Source: Bacteroidaceae bacterium
GTDB lineage: Bacteria > Bacteroidota > Bacteroidia > Bacteroidales > Bacteroidaceae
Reading direction: 5' to 3'
DNA: 32,848 bases
Assembly (NCBI GenBank): GCA_900769765.1
Contig: CAAGHW010000105.1
Span: 1 to 32,848 of the forward strand
Shown: positions 25,122 to 32,551 of the stretch, in pieces
Layout: the number at the start of each line of letters is the position of its first letter
Numbering within the stretch: position 1 is the stretch's first letter
Made by a program: the position numbers and the translations under genes
The notes under the pieces: generated by a model
The model's database searches: none
Seen by the model: the letters and a program-made list of their open reading frames with translations, nothing else
Told to the model about the DNA's origin: nothing

Positions 25122-25853
25122 ATGAATTACAATAAAGCAATTCAAGATTATAAGCAACTGCAAGGCCACAAAGCCTTGCAGTTGCGTGCTGTTTTGTTCG
25201 ACATGGACGGCGTGCTGTTCGACTCCATGCCCTACCATGCCACAGCGTGGTCACAGGTGATGACCGAGGCAGGCTTCAACTTCTCAAAAGAGGATGTCTA
25301 TATGAATGAAGGCCGCACAGGTGCCGACACCATCAACACAGCCAGCCTTGCACAGTTCGGCAAGCTCGCAACACAAGAGCAGATTGATGCGCTGTGCGTT
25401 GCCAAATGCAAGCTGTTCGACACCTATCCGCCCACACCACGCATGCAGGGAGCCTTGGAATTAGTGCAGAAAGTCAAGGAGTGCGGACTCACACCAATGA
25501 TTGTCACAGGCAGCGGAACACCCACCCTGCTCGACCGCATACAGAGCAACTTCCCCGGCCTGTTCGATACCAATCACATTGTAAGCAGTTTCAACGTGAA
25601 ACGTGGCAAGCCCTACCCCGACCCATACCTTTTGGCATTGGAGAAAGGCGGATTCAAAACCAACGAAGCCATCGTTGTAGAGAACGCACCCCTTGGCGTA
25701 ACAGCAGGCGTAGCGGCAGGACTCTTCACCATTGCAGCAAACACAGGACCATTGAAAGACGAAGTACTTTCCGATGCCGGAGCAAGCCTCGTATTCCCAT
25801 CGATGCAAACACTCTGCGACGAGTGGGAGAAACTGTTCGATTGTTTCAAGTAA
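25122..25853 (+). CDS. HAD-superfamily phosphatase / beta-phosphoglucomutase-like
   Basis: 243-aa haloacid dehalogenase-type hydrolase of the beta-phosphoglucomutase-like subfamily. Motif I is FDMDGVLFDSMP (about 27-38, nucleophile Asp and acid/base Asp), preceded by a 20-residue N-terminal lead. Motif II is MIVTGSG, motif III is the Lys in KRGKPYPDPYLLAL, and motif IV is VVENAPLGVTAG. The alpha-helical cap lies between motifs I and II. Substrate is a phosphosugar or similar and is not deducible. The ATG lies 2 bp after the pgi stop. A perfect 13-bp hairpin sits within codons 12-22. Starts downstream of the hairpin (TTG) are possible, but the close coupling to pgi favours the ATG. Confidence 0.88.
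   Translation: MNYNKAIQDYKQLQGHKALQLRAVLFDMDGVLFDSMPYHATAWSQVMTEAGFNFSKEDVYMNEGRTGADTINTASLAQFGKLATQEQIDALCVAKCKLFDTYPPTPRMQGALELVQKVKECGLTPMIVTGSGTPTLLDRIQSNFPGLFDTNHIVSSFNVKRGKPYPDPYLLALEKGGFKTNEAIVVENAPLGVTAGVAAGLFTIAANTGPLKDEVLSDAGASLVFPSMQTLCDEWEKLFDCFK
25154..25185 (+). promoter_or_regulatory. 13-bp hairpin inside the HAD coding start
   Basis: Perfect inverted repeat GCAACTGCAAGGC / GCCTTGCAGTTGC, loop CACAAA, located 34 bp after the pgi stop and within the first codons of the HAD gene. A T-rich stretch (GTGCTGTTTTG) follows. It resembles a terminator or attenuator that could reduce transcription beyond pgi, or a translation-modulating hairpin. Confidence 0.55.
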
Positions 25854-25854
25854 G

Positions 25855-25866
25855 CCTATATATAGG
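25855..25866. promoter_or_regulatory. 12-bp palindrome between HAD and prmC
   Basis: CCTATATATAGG is a perfect palindrome directly after the HAD stop, 20 bp upstream of the prmC start. It may be a binding site or a chance feature of AT-rich DNA. Confidence 0.2.
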
Positions 25867-25886
25867 GTGTATCCACTTTAGACCAA

Positions 25887-26738
25887 ATGAAATCCATTGC
25901 AAACAAAATACAAAAAGGACTTGCCACTGCGTATGCGGACGGCGAGATAAAAGCCCTCACGCGCATTGTTGCAATAGAGTTGCTTGGTGTTTCGCAAATG
26001 GCATTCTACATGAAAGACGATATAACCTTAACTGCCGAGCAGGCAACATTGCTCGACAGCGCCATTGAACGCCTACAACAGCATGAGCCGATACAGTACA
26101 TCCTCGGTTACAGCGATTTTTGCGGTTTACGTTTCAAGGTTACCCCTGCCACACTCATTCCACGCCCCGAGACAAGCGAACTTGTGGAGTGGATAGCAAA
26201 CGAATCCAACGGCACTGAAAGCATCCTTGACATTGGCACAGGTAGCGGATGCATTGCCATAAGCCTTGCAAGCAAGCTACCTAAAAGTAGCGTTTCTGCT
26301 TGGGACATATCGGCCGAGGCGTTGGCTGTAGCCACAGAGAACAGCAAAGCAAATAGCTGTACTGTCACATTCAAGCAAGTGGATATTCTGGCGTACGAGC
26401 CAAATGACGAACAGTTCGACATCATTGTCAGCAACCCACCATATATAAAAGAGGTAGAGAAAGAACTGATGGAAGCCAACGTGCTCGATTGGGAGCCGCA
26501 CACCGCGTTGTTTGTCCCCGACAACGACCCGTTGCTGTTCTACCGCGCCATTGCCGAGAAAGCGACAAAGATGCTCCGCCCTGGCGGCAAACTCTATTTC
26601 GAGATTAACCGCGCCTATGGCAAAGAGACAGTTGATATGTTGTCAGCACTTGGATACACCGACATAGAACTACGCAAGGATTTCGCCGACAACGACAGGA
26701 TGATTAGAGCTGTAAAATGTAAACCCTTCAGTCTGTAA
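25887..26738 (+). CDS. prmC: Release-factor glutamine methyltransferase PrmC
   Basis: Methylates the Gln of the GGQ motif in peptide-chain release factors with S-adenosylmethionine. The 283-aa product has an N-terminal helical domain (about 1-85), then HEPIQYILGYSDFCGLRF, IPRPETSELVEW, the SAM-binding ILDIGTGSGCIAISLAS, and the substrate-binding VSNPPYI motif characteristic of PrmC. Length is normal. It starts 33 bp after the HAD stop. Its own stop codon lies in the loop of a small hairpin GTCTG-TAAG-CAGAC. Confidence 0.96.
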   Translation: MKSIANKIQKGLATAYADGEIKALTRIVAIELLGVSQMAFYMKDDITLTAEQATLLDSAIERLQQHEPIQYILGYSDFCGLRFKVTPATLIPRPETSELVEWIANESNGTESILDIGTGSGCIAISLASKLPKSSVSAWDISAEALAVATENSKANSCTVTFKQVDILAYEPNDEQFDIIVSNPPYIKEVEKELMEANVLDWEPHTALFVPDNDPLLFYRAIAEKATKMLRPGGKLYFEINRAYGKETVDMLSALGYTDIELRKDFADNDRMIRAVKCKPFSL

Positions 26739-26877
26739 GCAGACAGCTCCCCTAAAACAGGGGAGCAATAAAAGAGCATAAAAAAAGTACAGCCGCAAGC
26801 CACAAATTCCTCCCCTGCCCTTAGGGGAGGTGCCGAAGGCGGAGGGGTTGAGTTGTGAAAAACACCTCTGTCTGTAA
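26731..26877. repeat. GGGGAGG-type dispersed hairpin repeat, copy 2, between 8-bp direct repeats
   Basis: Non-coding block between prmC and recX. It contains hairpin GCTCCCCT-AAAAC-AGGGGAGC (26746-26766), hairpin CCTCCCCT-GCCCTT-AGGGGAGG (26809-26830), a small GCC-GAA-GGC hairpin and GGAGGGGTT. GTCTGTAA occurs at 26731-26738 (including the prmC stop) and again at 26870-26877, so a 131-bp block is bracketed by an 8-bp direct repeat, like a target-site duplication. A related half-copy lies at 23721-23761 before pgi. Confidence 0.65.
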
Positions 26878-26924
26878 TAAAAACAATGTATAAAGTTTGA
26901 CTCGTCAACCTCAATATAAGAACA

Positions 26925-27404
26925 ATGAAAAAGCCCCTTACTCCCGGCGAAGCACTGAACAAAGCCGCAGCCTATTGCACCTTGTGCGAACGCTGCATCA
27001 GCGAGGTGAGCACAAAGCTCACGGCATGGGGTGTGCCACATGGCGAGCAAGAGAAAATCATTGCAAGACTCACTGAGGAGAAGTTCATCGACGAGGCGCG
27101 TTACTGCAATGCTTTTGTCAACGACAAGGTACGTTTCAACCGTTGGGGACGCATAAAGATTATTGCAGCGTTGCGCGAGAAACGCCTACCCAAAGAACAT
27201 ATAAACGAAGCAATAGAAAGTATTGACGAGGATAGCTACACAGAGATTCTCAAAGACGTTATCGCCATAAAACGTCGGGAGCTGAAAGGCAAAGACGACT
27301 TTGCCACAAGGCAGAAGCTCATACGCCACGCAGCAAGCCGAGGCTTTGAGCCGGCAATAATAATGCGTTTTGTAAATATCAGCAACGATGAAGTGGATTT
27401 CTGA
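26925..27404 (+). CDS. recX: Regulatory protein RecX
   Basis: RecX modulates RecA filament activity during recombination and the SOS response. The 159-aa basic, all-helical protein shows the repeated three-helix RecX pattern: ISEVSTKLTAWGVPHGEQEK, LTEEKFIDEARYCNAFVND and WGRIKIIAALREKRLPKEHI are typical. No catalytic motif is expected. It follows the repeat-containing gap after prmC and overlaps the comF start by 17 nt, so recX and comF are probably translationally coupled. Confidence 0.9.
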   Translation: MKKPLTPGEALNKAAAYCTLCERCISEVSTKLTAWGVPHGEQEKIIARLTEEKFIDEARYCNAFVNDKVRFNRWGRIKIIAALREKRLPKEHINEAIESIDEDSYTEILKDVIAIKRRELKGKDDFATRQKLIRHAASRGFEPAIIMRFVNISNDEVDF

Positions 27405-28077
27405 CCTCATAGAACTAATCTTCCCACGTCACTGCCATGTATGTGGCGAGGTCTTGTCGCGGCAGGAGCAGGATATATGCCTAAACTGTCTGTACAAGCT
27501 ACCCAAGATAGAGAAGATACACCAGAGCGAATTGGAAAAAGTCTTTTGGGGCAAGTTCAATGTTGAACGTGTTGCATCATATTTCTACTACCAGAAAGAA
27601 TCGCCCTATAGCAGACTGCTCCACAAGATGAAATACGGCAACCACCCCGATGTTGGCCGCCGACTGGCAATTATGGCAGCCGAGCAACTATCAGAAGAGG
27701 GATTCTTTGACGGCATCGAAGCCATTGTCCCCCTACCCCTTTCAAAGAAAAAAAGACGGCAACGCGGATATAACCAATGCGATTACATAGCCGAAGGATT
27801 ATCACATATAACAGGAATACCGGTTGTGAAAGATTGTGTCATACGCACCAAAGCCAACGAGTCGCAGACACACAAGACACGCGACGAGCGTTGGAAGAAT
27901 GCCGAGGGAATATTCTCTCTTGCCACACCCGAAGCCCTCAAAGGCAAACACATATTGCTGATAGATGACATTCTTACCACAGGTGCAACACTCACCAACT
28001 GCGCCATAGCAATACAGCAACATTGCAAATGCAAGATAAGTTTATTTACGCTTGCATATACCTACAACAAGCTATAA
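27388..28077 (+). CDS. comF: ComF-family phosphoribosyltransferase-like protein
   Basis: 229-aa ComF/GntX-type protein, linked in other bacteria to DNA uptake. The N-terminus has a zinc-binding cluster of cysteines (CHVCGEVLSRQEQDICLNC, about 16-34). The C-terminal type I phosphoribosyltransferase domain has IVPLPLSKKKRRQRGYNQ and the PRPP loop LLIDDILTTGATL (about 192-204). The start lies within the 3' end of recX in another frame. Its transcript meets fba transcription at a strong bidirectional terminator. A competence role in this organism is an inference from family. Confidence 0.9.
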   Translation: MKWISDLIELIFPRHCHVCGEVLSRQEQDICLNCLYKLPKIEKIHQSELEKVFWGKFNVERVASYFYYQKESPYSRLLHKMKYGNHPDVGRRLAIMAAEQLSEEGFFDGIEAIVPLPLSKKKRRQRGYNQCDYIAEGLSHITGIPVVKDCVIRTKANESQTHKTRDERWKNAEGIFSLATPEALKGKHILLIDDILTTGATLTNCAIAIQQHCKCKISLFTLAYTYNKL

Positions 28078-28114
28078 AGGAATGAAGATATCCATCCCTT
28101 GAAAACAAAAACAT

Positions 28115-28147
28115 AAAAAAGGTAATCCCGTCGGGATTACCTTTTTT
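28115..28147. terminator. Bidirectional terminator between comF and fba
   Basis: Perfect 15-bp stem, AAAAAAGGTAATCCC / GGGATTACCTTTTTT, with a 3-nt loop; A-run and T-run at the stem base on both strands. It lies between convergent genes. Confidence 0.95.
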
Positions 28148-28198
28148 ATAACCAGTAATTAATTCTTTAAAAAGTGCAGATGCCTTTTTAGAAACAAA

Positions 28199-29203
28199 TT
28201 ACTTTGCAAGCTTACCATCTGAACCAAGCACGTTGATGATCTTGTGCTTGTACATCTTCTCCATGTTGTCGCGAGCTGGACCGAGGTACTTACGTGGGTC
28301 GAACTCAGCTGGTTTCTCAGCGAAAGTCTGACGGATAGCAGCAGTCATAGCAAGACGAGAGTCAGAGTCGATGTTGATCTTACATACAGCTGACTTAGCT
28401 GATTCACGCAACCACTCTTCGGGGATACCGATAGCAGCCTTCAATGCACCACCGAACTTGTTGATTGTAGCAACTTCGTCCTGAGGAACTGAAGAAGAAC
28501 CGTGAAGAACGATAGGGAATCCAGGAAGCTTAGCCTCTACAGCCTTCAAAACGTCGAATGCGAGTGGAGGAGGAACCATCAAACCTGTAACAGGGTCGAT
28601 AGTACACTGCTCTGGAGTGAACTTGTAAGCACCGTGAGAAGTACCGATTGAGATAGCCAAAGAGTCGCAACCTGTGCGTGTAGCGAAGTCGATAACCTCT
28701 TCAGGGTCTGTGTATGTGTGGTGGTCTGAAGAAACCTCATCCTCAACACCTGCCAATACACCAAGCTCACCCTCTACAGTTACGTCGAACTGATGAGCAT
28801 ACTCAACAACCTTCTTTGTAAGAGCAACGTTCTCCTCGTATGGAAGGTGTGAACCGTCGATCATCACTGAAGAGAAACCAGAATCGATACAGCTCTTGCA
28901 AGTCTCGAATGTATCACCGTGGTCGAGGTGAAGAACGATTTCAGGATTTTCGCAACCGAGCTCCTTAGCATATTCAACAGCACCCTGAGCCATGTAACGA
29001 AGCAAAGTAGCGTTAGCATACTGACGAGCACCCTTAGAAACCTGAAGGATAACAGGTGACTTTGTCTCAACTGCAGCCTTGATGATAGCCTGCATCTGCT
29101 CCATGTTGTTGAAGTTGAAAGCTGGGATAGCGTAACCACCCTCAATTGCTCTTGCAAACATATCTCTTGTGTTTACAAGACCTAATTCTTTGTAATTTAC
29201 CAT
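28199..29203 (-). CDS. fba: Class II fructose-bisphosphate aldolase
   Basis: Zinc-dependent aldolase that splits fructose 1,6-bisphosphate into glyceraldehyde 3-phosphate and dihydroxyacetone phosphate. The 334-aa product has PAFNFNNMEQMQAII at the N-terminus, the zinc/substrate motif EIVLHLDHGD, SSVMIDGSHLPYEENV, EGELGVLAGVEDEV, GTSHGAYKF and LHGSSSVPQDE, all class II hallmarks. Length is normal for the longer class II form. It stands alone on the minus strand with a -7 box 66 bp upstream and the shared terminator downstream. With pgi in the same window it completes part of glycolysis. Confidence 0.97.
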   Translation of the reverse strand: MVNYKELGLVNTRDMFARAIEGGYAIPAFNFNNMEQMQAIIKAAVETKSPVILQVSKGARQYANATLLRYMAQGAVEYAKELGCENPEIVLHLDHGDTFETCKSCIDSGFSSVMIDGSHLPYEENVALTKKVVEYAHQFDVTVEGELGVLAGVEDEVSSDHHTYTDPEEVIDFATRTGCDSLAISIGTSHGAYKFTPEQCTIDPVTGLMVPPPLAFDVLKAVEAKLPGFPIVLHGSSSVPQDEVATINKFGGALKAAIGIPEEWLRESAKSAVCKINIDSDSRLAMTAAIRQTFAEKPAEFDPRKYLGPARDNMEKMYKHKIINVLGSDGKLAK

Positions 29204-29269
29204 AGTTATTTAATACTTTAAAGTAGTTAGATAATCTCTATTTACAGCCCATTGGGCGTAATTCTCTGC

Positions 29270-29277
29270 AAATTTAA
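29270..29277 (-). promoter_or_regulatory. -7 box of fba
   Basis: TAAATTTG on the minus strand matches TAnnTTTG exactly, 66 bp upstream of the fba ATG. No -33 TTG at ideal spacing. A GCCCATTGGGC quasi-palindrome (29248-29258) would lie in the leader. Confidence 0.45.
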
Positions 29278-29402
29278 CAAAATCTTTGGTTTTTTACGAT
29301 TATAACGGCAAAAAATATACAACAAGTAAAAATCAGAGCAAACATGAATAGAGCTGCATCCTATTTTTGGAATAATAATACCGGAATTTTCATAAAATAA
29401 AT

Positions 29403-29410
29403 TATATTTG
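29403..29410 (+). promoter_or_regulatory. -7 box of the lytic transglycosylase gene
   Basis: TATATTTG matches TAnnTTTG exactly and ends 23 bp before the ATG at 29434. It overlaps an alternative GTG at 29410, arguing against that GTG as start. No clear -33. Confidence 0.5.
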
Positions 29411-29433
29411 TGGCTGAGGCAACAAACTATATT

Positions 29434-30180
29434 ATGAAATCACGCTTTATATATCCAATTGCATTGCTGGCACTACTCGCCATCTTTGTCATATGCGGCA
29501 ATATCTTTTTCAGGTATAGCCCTGTGGAATATAAAGAACGGGGAGAAGAAGATATACGATATACATACCTGTCAAGATATGTAGAACTATCGGACTATGA
29601 CGATGATTTCAGAAAAGCGGCAAGCGTTATAGGATACGATTGGACACTCATTGCGGCCATAGCATATACCGAGTCGCGTTTTGACAGCACAGCCGTTTCC
29701 GAAGCCGGAGCATGCGGAGTGATGCAGGTAATGCCCAAAACCCTCCGCGGCTTCAACATCCCCGACTCCATGCACATGAACCCAAAGGCAAATATCATGG
29801 CGGCTACCGAACTGCTTAGGGCACTCGAAAAGCGCTACAGATACATACACAACCCAAAGGAACGCATAAACTTTGTACTTGCATCCTACAATGCCGGCTA
29901 CGGACACATCCAGGACGCAATGCAACTTGCCAAGAAAAACGGCAAGAACAGATTTGTCTGGAACAACAGCGTTGATTCATTCCTTATATATAAAAGCAAG
30001 CCAGAATATTACACCGACAGCGTTTGCCGCAACGGGCAGTTCACTGGTTGGCGTGAGACACTTTCGTTTGTAAAGAAAGTAAATCGCAATTGGAAGAGAT
30101 TCGAGCGCATGCAACAGGAATACACCGACTCAATAAACATTGTCGTAACCAACGACAGCACAAAGAGAATAGCACAATAA
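29434..30180 (+). CDS. Membrane-bound lytic transglycosylase (SLT domain)
   Basis: 248 aa from MKSRFIYPIALLALL. The N-terminal hydrophobic anchor or uncleaved signal (about 6-24) is followed by an SLT domain (about 65-190). The catalytic Glu is in YTESRF; GACGVMQVMP and ASYNAGYGH are the other family motifs. Such enzymes cleave the peptidoglycan glycan strand to 1,6-anhydro-MurNAc ends. It resembles the C-terminal module of MltF without the solute-binding domain. A GTG-initiated extension (29410) is rejected because it overlaps the -7 box. The end of the gene lies inside a 20-bp terminator stem shared with the convergent NfnAB gene. Confidence 0.92.
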   Translation: MKSRFIYPIALLALLAIFVICGNIFFRYSPVEYKERGEEDIRYTYLSRYVELSDYDDDFRKAASVIGYDWTLIAAIAYTESRFDSTAVSEAGACGVMQVMPKTLRGFNIPDSMHMNPKANIMAATELLRALEKRYRYIHNPKERINFVLASYNAGYGHIQDAMQLAKKNGKNRFVWNNSVDSFLIYKSKPEYYTDSVCRNGQFTGWRETLSFVKKVNRNWKRFERMQQEYTDSINIVVTNDSTKRIAQ

Positions 30181-30213
30181 AAGGCAAGCAATGCTTGCCT
30201 TTTATTGTGCTAT
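30169..30213. terminator. Terminator between the lytic transglycosylase and NfnAB genes
   Basis: Perfect 20-bp inverted repeat with a 5-nt loop (CAATG); arms contain AATAAAAGGCAAG / CTTGCCTTTTATT. The left arm includes the last codons and the stop of the transglycosylase gene. The convergent gene ends 11 bp beyond. Confidence 0.92.
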
Positions 30214-30223
30214 ATTTATTTTA

Positions 30224-32515
30224 TTACTTGCTTAGTTGCTCATGCATAGCCGCTGCCGCACGACGACCGTCACCCATGGCAAGGATTACAGTTGCACCAC
30301 CGCGAACAATATCACCACCTGCATAAATGAAAGGTATCGACGACTGCATGTTGTCGTTTACAGCAATAGTATTCTTGCGACCAAGCTCCAAGCCCTCTAC
30401 CGATGTAGGTACAAGCGGATTTGGTGATACACCAACAGCAACTACCGCCATGTCGATGTCTATTGTCTCAATAGCACCCTCGACAGGCACAGGAGAACGA
30501 CGACCCGACGCATCAGGCTCGCCAAGCTCCATCTTCTGCAATACAATCTGCTTAACGCAACCTTTCTCGTCAGCGATATATTCGATAGGGTTATGCAATG
30601 TAAGGAACTCAACGCCCTCCTCTTTCGCATGCTTCACCTCTTCGAGACGTGCAGGCATCTCGGCCTCGCTACGACGATAGATAATCATCGCACGCTCAGC
30701 ACCAAGACGCATAGCAGTACGCACAGAGTCCATAGCAGTGTTACCGCCACCAACGACAGCCACACGCTTGCCTATATGTATTGGAGTATCTGTTTCGGGG
30801 TTAGAAGCATCCATAAGGTTCACACGTGTGAGGTACTCGTTTGACGACAGGATATTATTAGAGTTCTCGCCCGGAATATTCATAAAGTTAGGCAATCCGG
30901 CACCCGATGCAACAAACACACCGCAGTAACCCTCTTCCTGCAACTGTGCAATAGAGATTGTCTTACCAACAACACAGTCCTTGATGAATTCCACACCCAT
31001 AGCGCGGAGGTTCTCTATTTCGTGTTCAACAATGGCATTCGGCAAACGGAATTCAGGGATACCATATTTAAGCACACCACCAATCTCGTGAAGAGCCTCA
31101 TACACAGTCACAGCATAGCCAAGCTTTGCCATGTCACCTGCAAATGAAAGACCGGCAGGGCCTGAACCGACAACTGCAATCTTTTTGCCGTTTGATGCAG
31201 CCACCTGTGGAGCCGGCATCTCACCGCTCTCGCGGGCATAGTCGGCAGCAAAACGCTCAAGACCACCGATAGCAACAGCCTTGTGTCCCATCTTAAGATG
31301 AATACACTTGCTCTCGCACTGCTTTTCCTGTGGACATACGCGACCGCAAACAGCCGACAAAGAACTTGTCATCTTAAGCACCTGAGCAGCCTTGATGAAC
31401 TCACCACGCTCGATGTTCTTCACAAACGAAGGAATGTTGATGCTTACAGGACAACCCTCCATACAAGTAGGCTTTGGACAGTCGAGACAACGTTGAGCCT
31501 CTACAAGAGCCTGTTCCTTTGTGAAACCGGTATTTACCTCCTCGCGCAACTTTGTAGCACGATAGGCAGGCTCCAACTCAGGCATCGGACAACGCTCTAT
31601 AGCAGTACGCTCCTTCGGTTTCATCTTGTTACGGAGCTCCACGCGCCAAGCAGCATCGCGGTTGGTCAAATCATCCTCCTCGCTCGCGCACGACACGTGC
31701 TGTTCCAATTTCTCTATTTCGTGTGCCTCTTCGGCCCTGAATGAGCCGAGACGCTGCATCATACCGTCGAAATCAACCTGATGACCATCGAACTCAGGAC
31801 CATCCACGCAAACAAACTTTGTCTTTCCACCGACAGTAACGCGACAAGCACCGCACATACCCGTACCATCCACCATGATAGTGTTCAACGATACAACGGT
31901 AGGAATCTCGTACTGCTTTGTAAGTTTGCAGACAAATTTCATCATAATGGCAGGACCGATAGCCACGCAGTGGTCAACCTTCTCGCGCTTTATGACACGC
32001 TCGATACCTTCGGTAACAAGACCTTTGTCACCGTATGAACCGTCATCGGTCATGATGATGACCTCGTCAGACACCTCACGCACCTCCTTCTCAAGGATGA
32101 TAAGGTCCTTTGAACGACCTGCAAGCACCGAGATTACACGGTTACCGGCCTTCTTTAGAGCAGCAGCGATAGGCAACATAGGAGCAACACCCACACCACC
32201 GCCGGCACAAACAACTGTACCGAAATTCTCAATATGTGTAGCCTGACCAAGAGGACCCACAACATCGGTAATATAATCACCCTCGTTCAAGTCGCACAGA
32301 CGGCTTGAGCTGAGACCCACCTTTTGGATAACAAGAGTGATAAGACCTTTTTCAGTGTCGGCATGAGCGATAGTCAAAGGAATACGCTCACCCTTTTCAC
32401 CAACTCTTATTATCACGAAGTTACCGGCTCTGTATGCCTTGGCAATAAGCGGAGCCTCTACACGCAGACGGAAAACCTTTTCCGAGAACTGCTCTTTCGA
32501 TACTATCTTATACAT
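30224..32515 (-). CDS. Fused NfnAB-type NADH-dependent ferredoxin:NADP+ oxidoreductase
   Basis: 763-aa fusion, often annotated as dihydroorotate dehydrogenase electron-transfer subunit plus NADPH-dependent glutamate synthase. N-terminal part (about 1-280) is a ferredoxin-reductase-like FAD/NAD domain (CAGGGVGVAPMLPIA, 103-117). Its [2Fe-2S] site has D216, C221, C224 and C236, i.e. an Asp where PyrK-type proteins have Cys, as described for NfnA. The C-terminal GltD-like part has two [4Fe-4S] cysteine groups (CLDCPKPTCMEGC, 343-355; C390, C394, C400, C404), an FAD loop (VVGSGPAGLSFAGDMA, 448-463) and an NADP loop (VVGGGNTAMDSVRTA). NfnAB couples NADH and ferredoxin oxidation to NADP+ reduction by electron bifurcation. 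The large glutamate synthase subunit is not nearby. The tandem array begins about 36 bp upstream. Confidence 0.9.
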   Translation of the reverse strand: MYKIVSKEQFSEKVFRLRVEAPLIAKAYRAGNFVIIRVGEKGERIPLTIAHADTEKGLITLVIQKVGLSSSRLCDLNEGDYITDVVGPLGQATHIENFGTVVCAGGGVGVAPMLPIAAALKKAGNRVISVLAGRSKDLIILEKEVREVSDEVIIMTDDGSYGDKGLVTEGIERVIKREKVDHCVAIGPAIMMKFVCKLTKQYEIPTVVSLNTIMVDGTGMCGACRVTVGGKTKFVCVDGPEFDGHQVDFDGMMQRLGSFRAEEAHEIEKLEQHVSCASEEDDLTNRDAAWRVELRNKMKPKERTAIERCPMPELEPAYRATKLREEVNTGFTKEQALVEAQRCLDCPKPTCMEGCPVSINIPSFVKNIERGEFIKAAQVLKMTSSLSAVCGRVCPQEKQCESKCIHLKMGHKAVAIGGLERFAADYARESGEMPAPQVAASNGKKIAVVGSGPAGLSFAGDMAKLGYAVTVYEALHEIGGVLKYGIPEFRLPNAIVEHEIENLRAMGVEFIKDCVVGKTISIAQLQEEGYCGVFVASGAGLPNFMNIPGENSNNILSSNEYLTRVNLMDASNPETDTPIHIGKRVAVVGGGNTAMDSVRTAMRLGAERAMIIYRRSEAEMPARLEEVKHAKEEGVEFLTLHNPIEYIADEKGCVKQIVLQKMELGEPDASGRRSPVPVEGAIETIDIDMAVVAVGVSPNPLVPTSVEGLELGRKNTIAVNDNMQSSIPFIYAGGDIVRGGATVILAMGDGRRAAAAMHEQLSK

Positions 32516-32551
32516 GATATTAGAAACTATTTAAAATTCCTATAAAAATAT

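Noticed and set aside
25855..25866. CCTATATATAGG palindrome as a real operator
   Set aside because: A 12-bp AT-rich palindrome can occur by chance and no regulator gene is nearby; listed only as a low-confidence feature.
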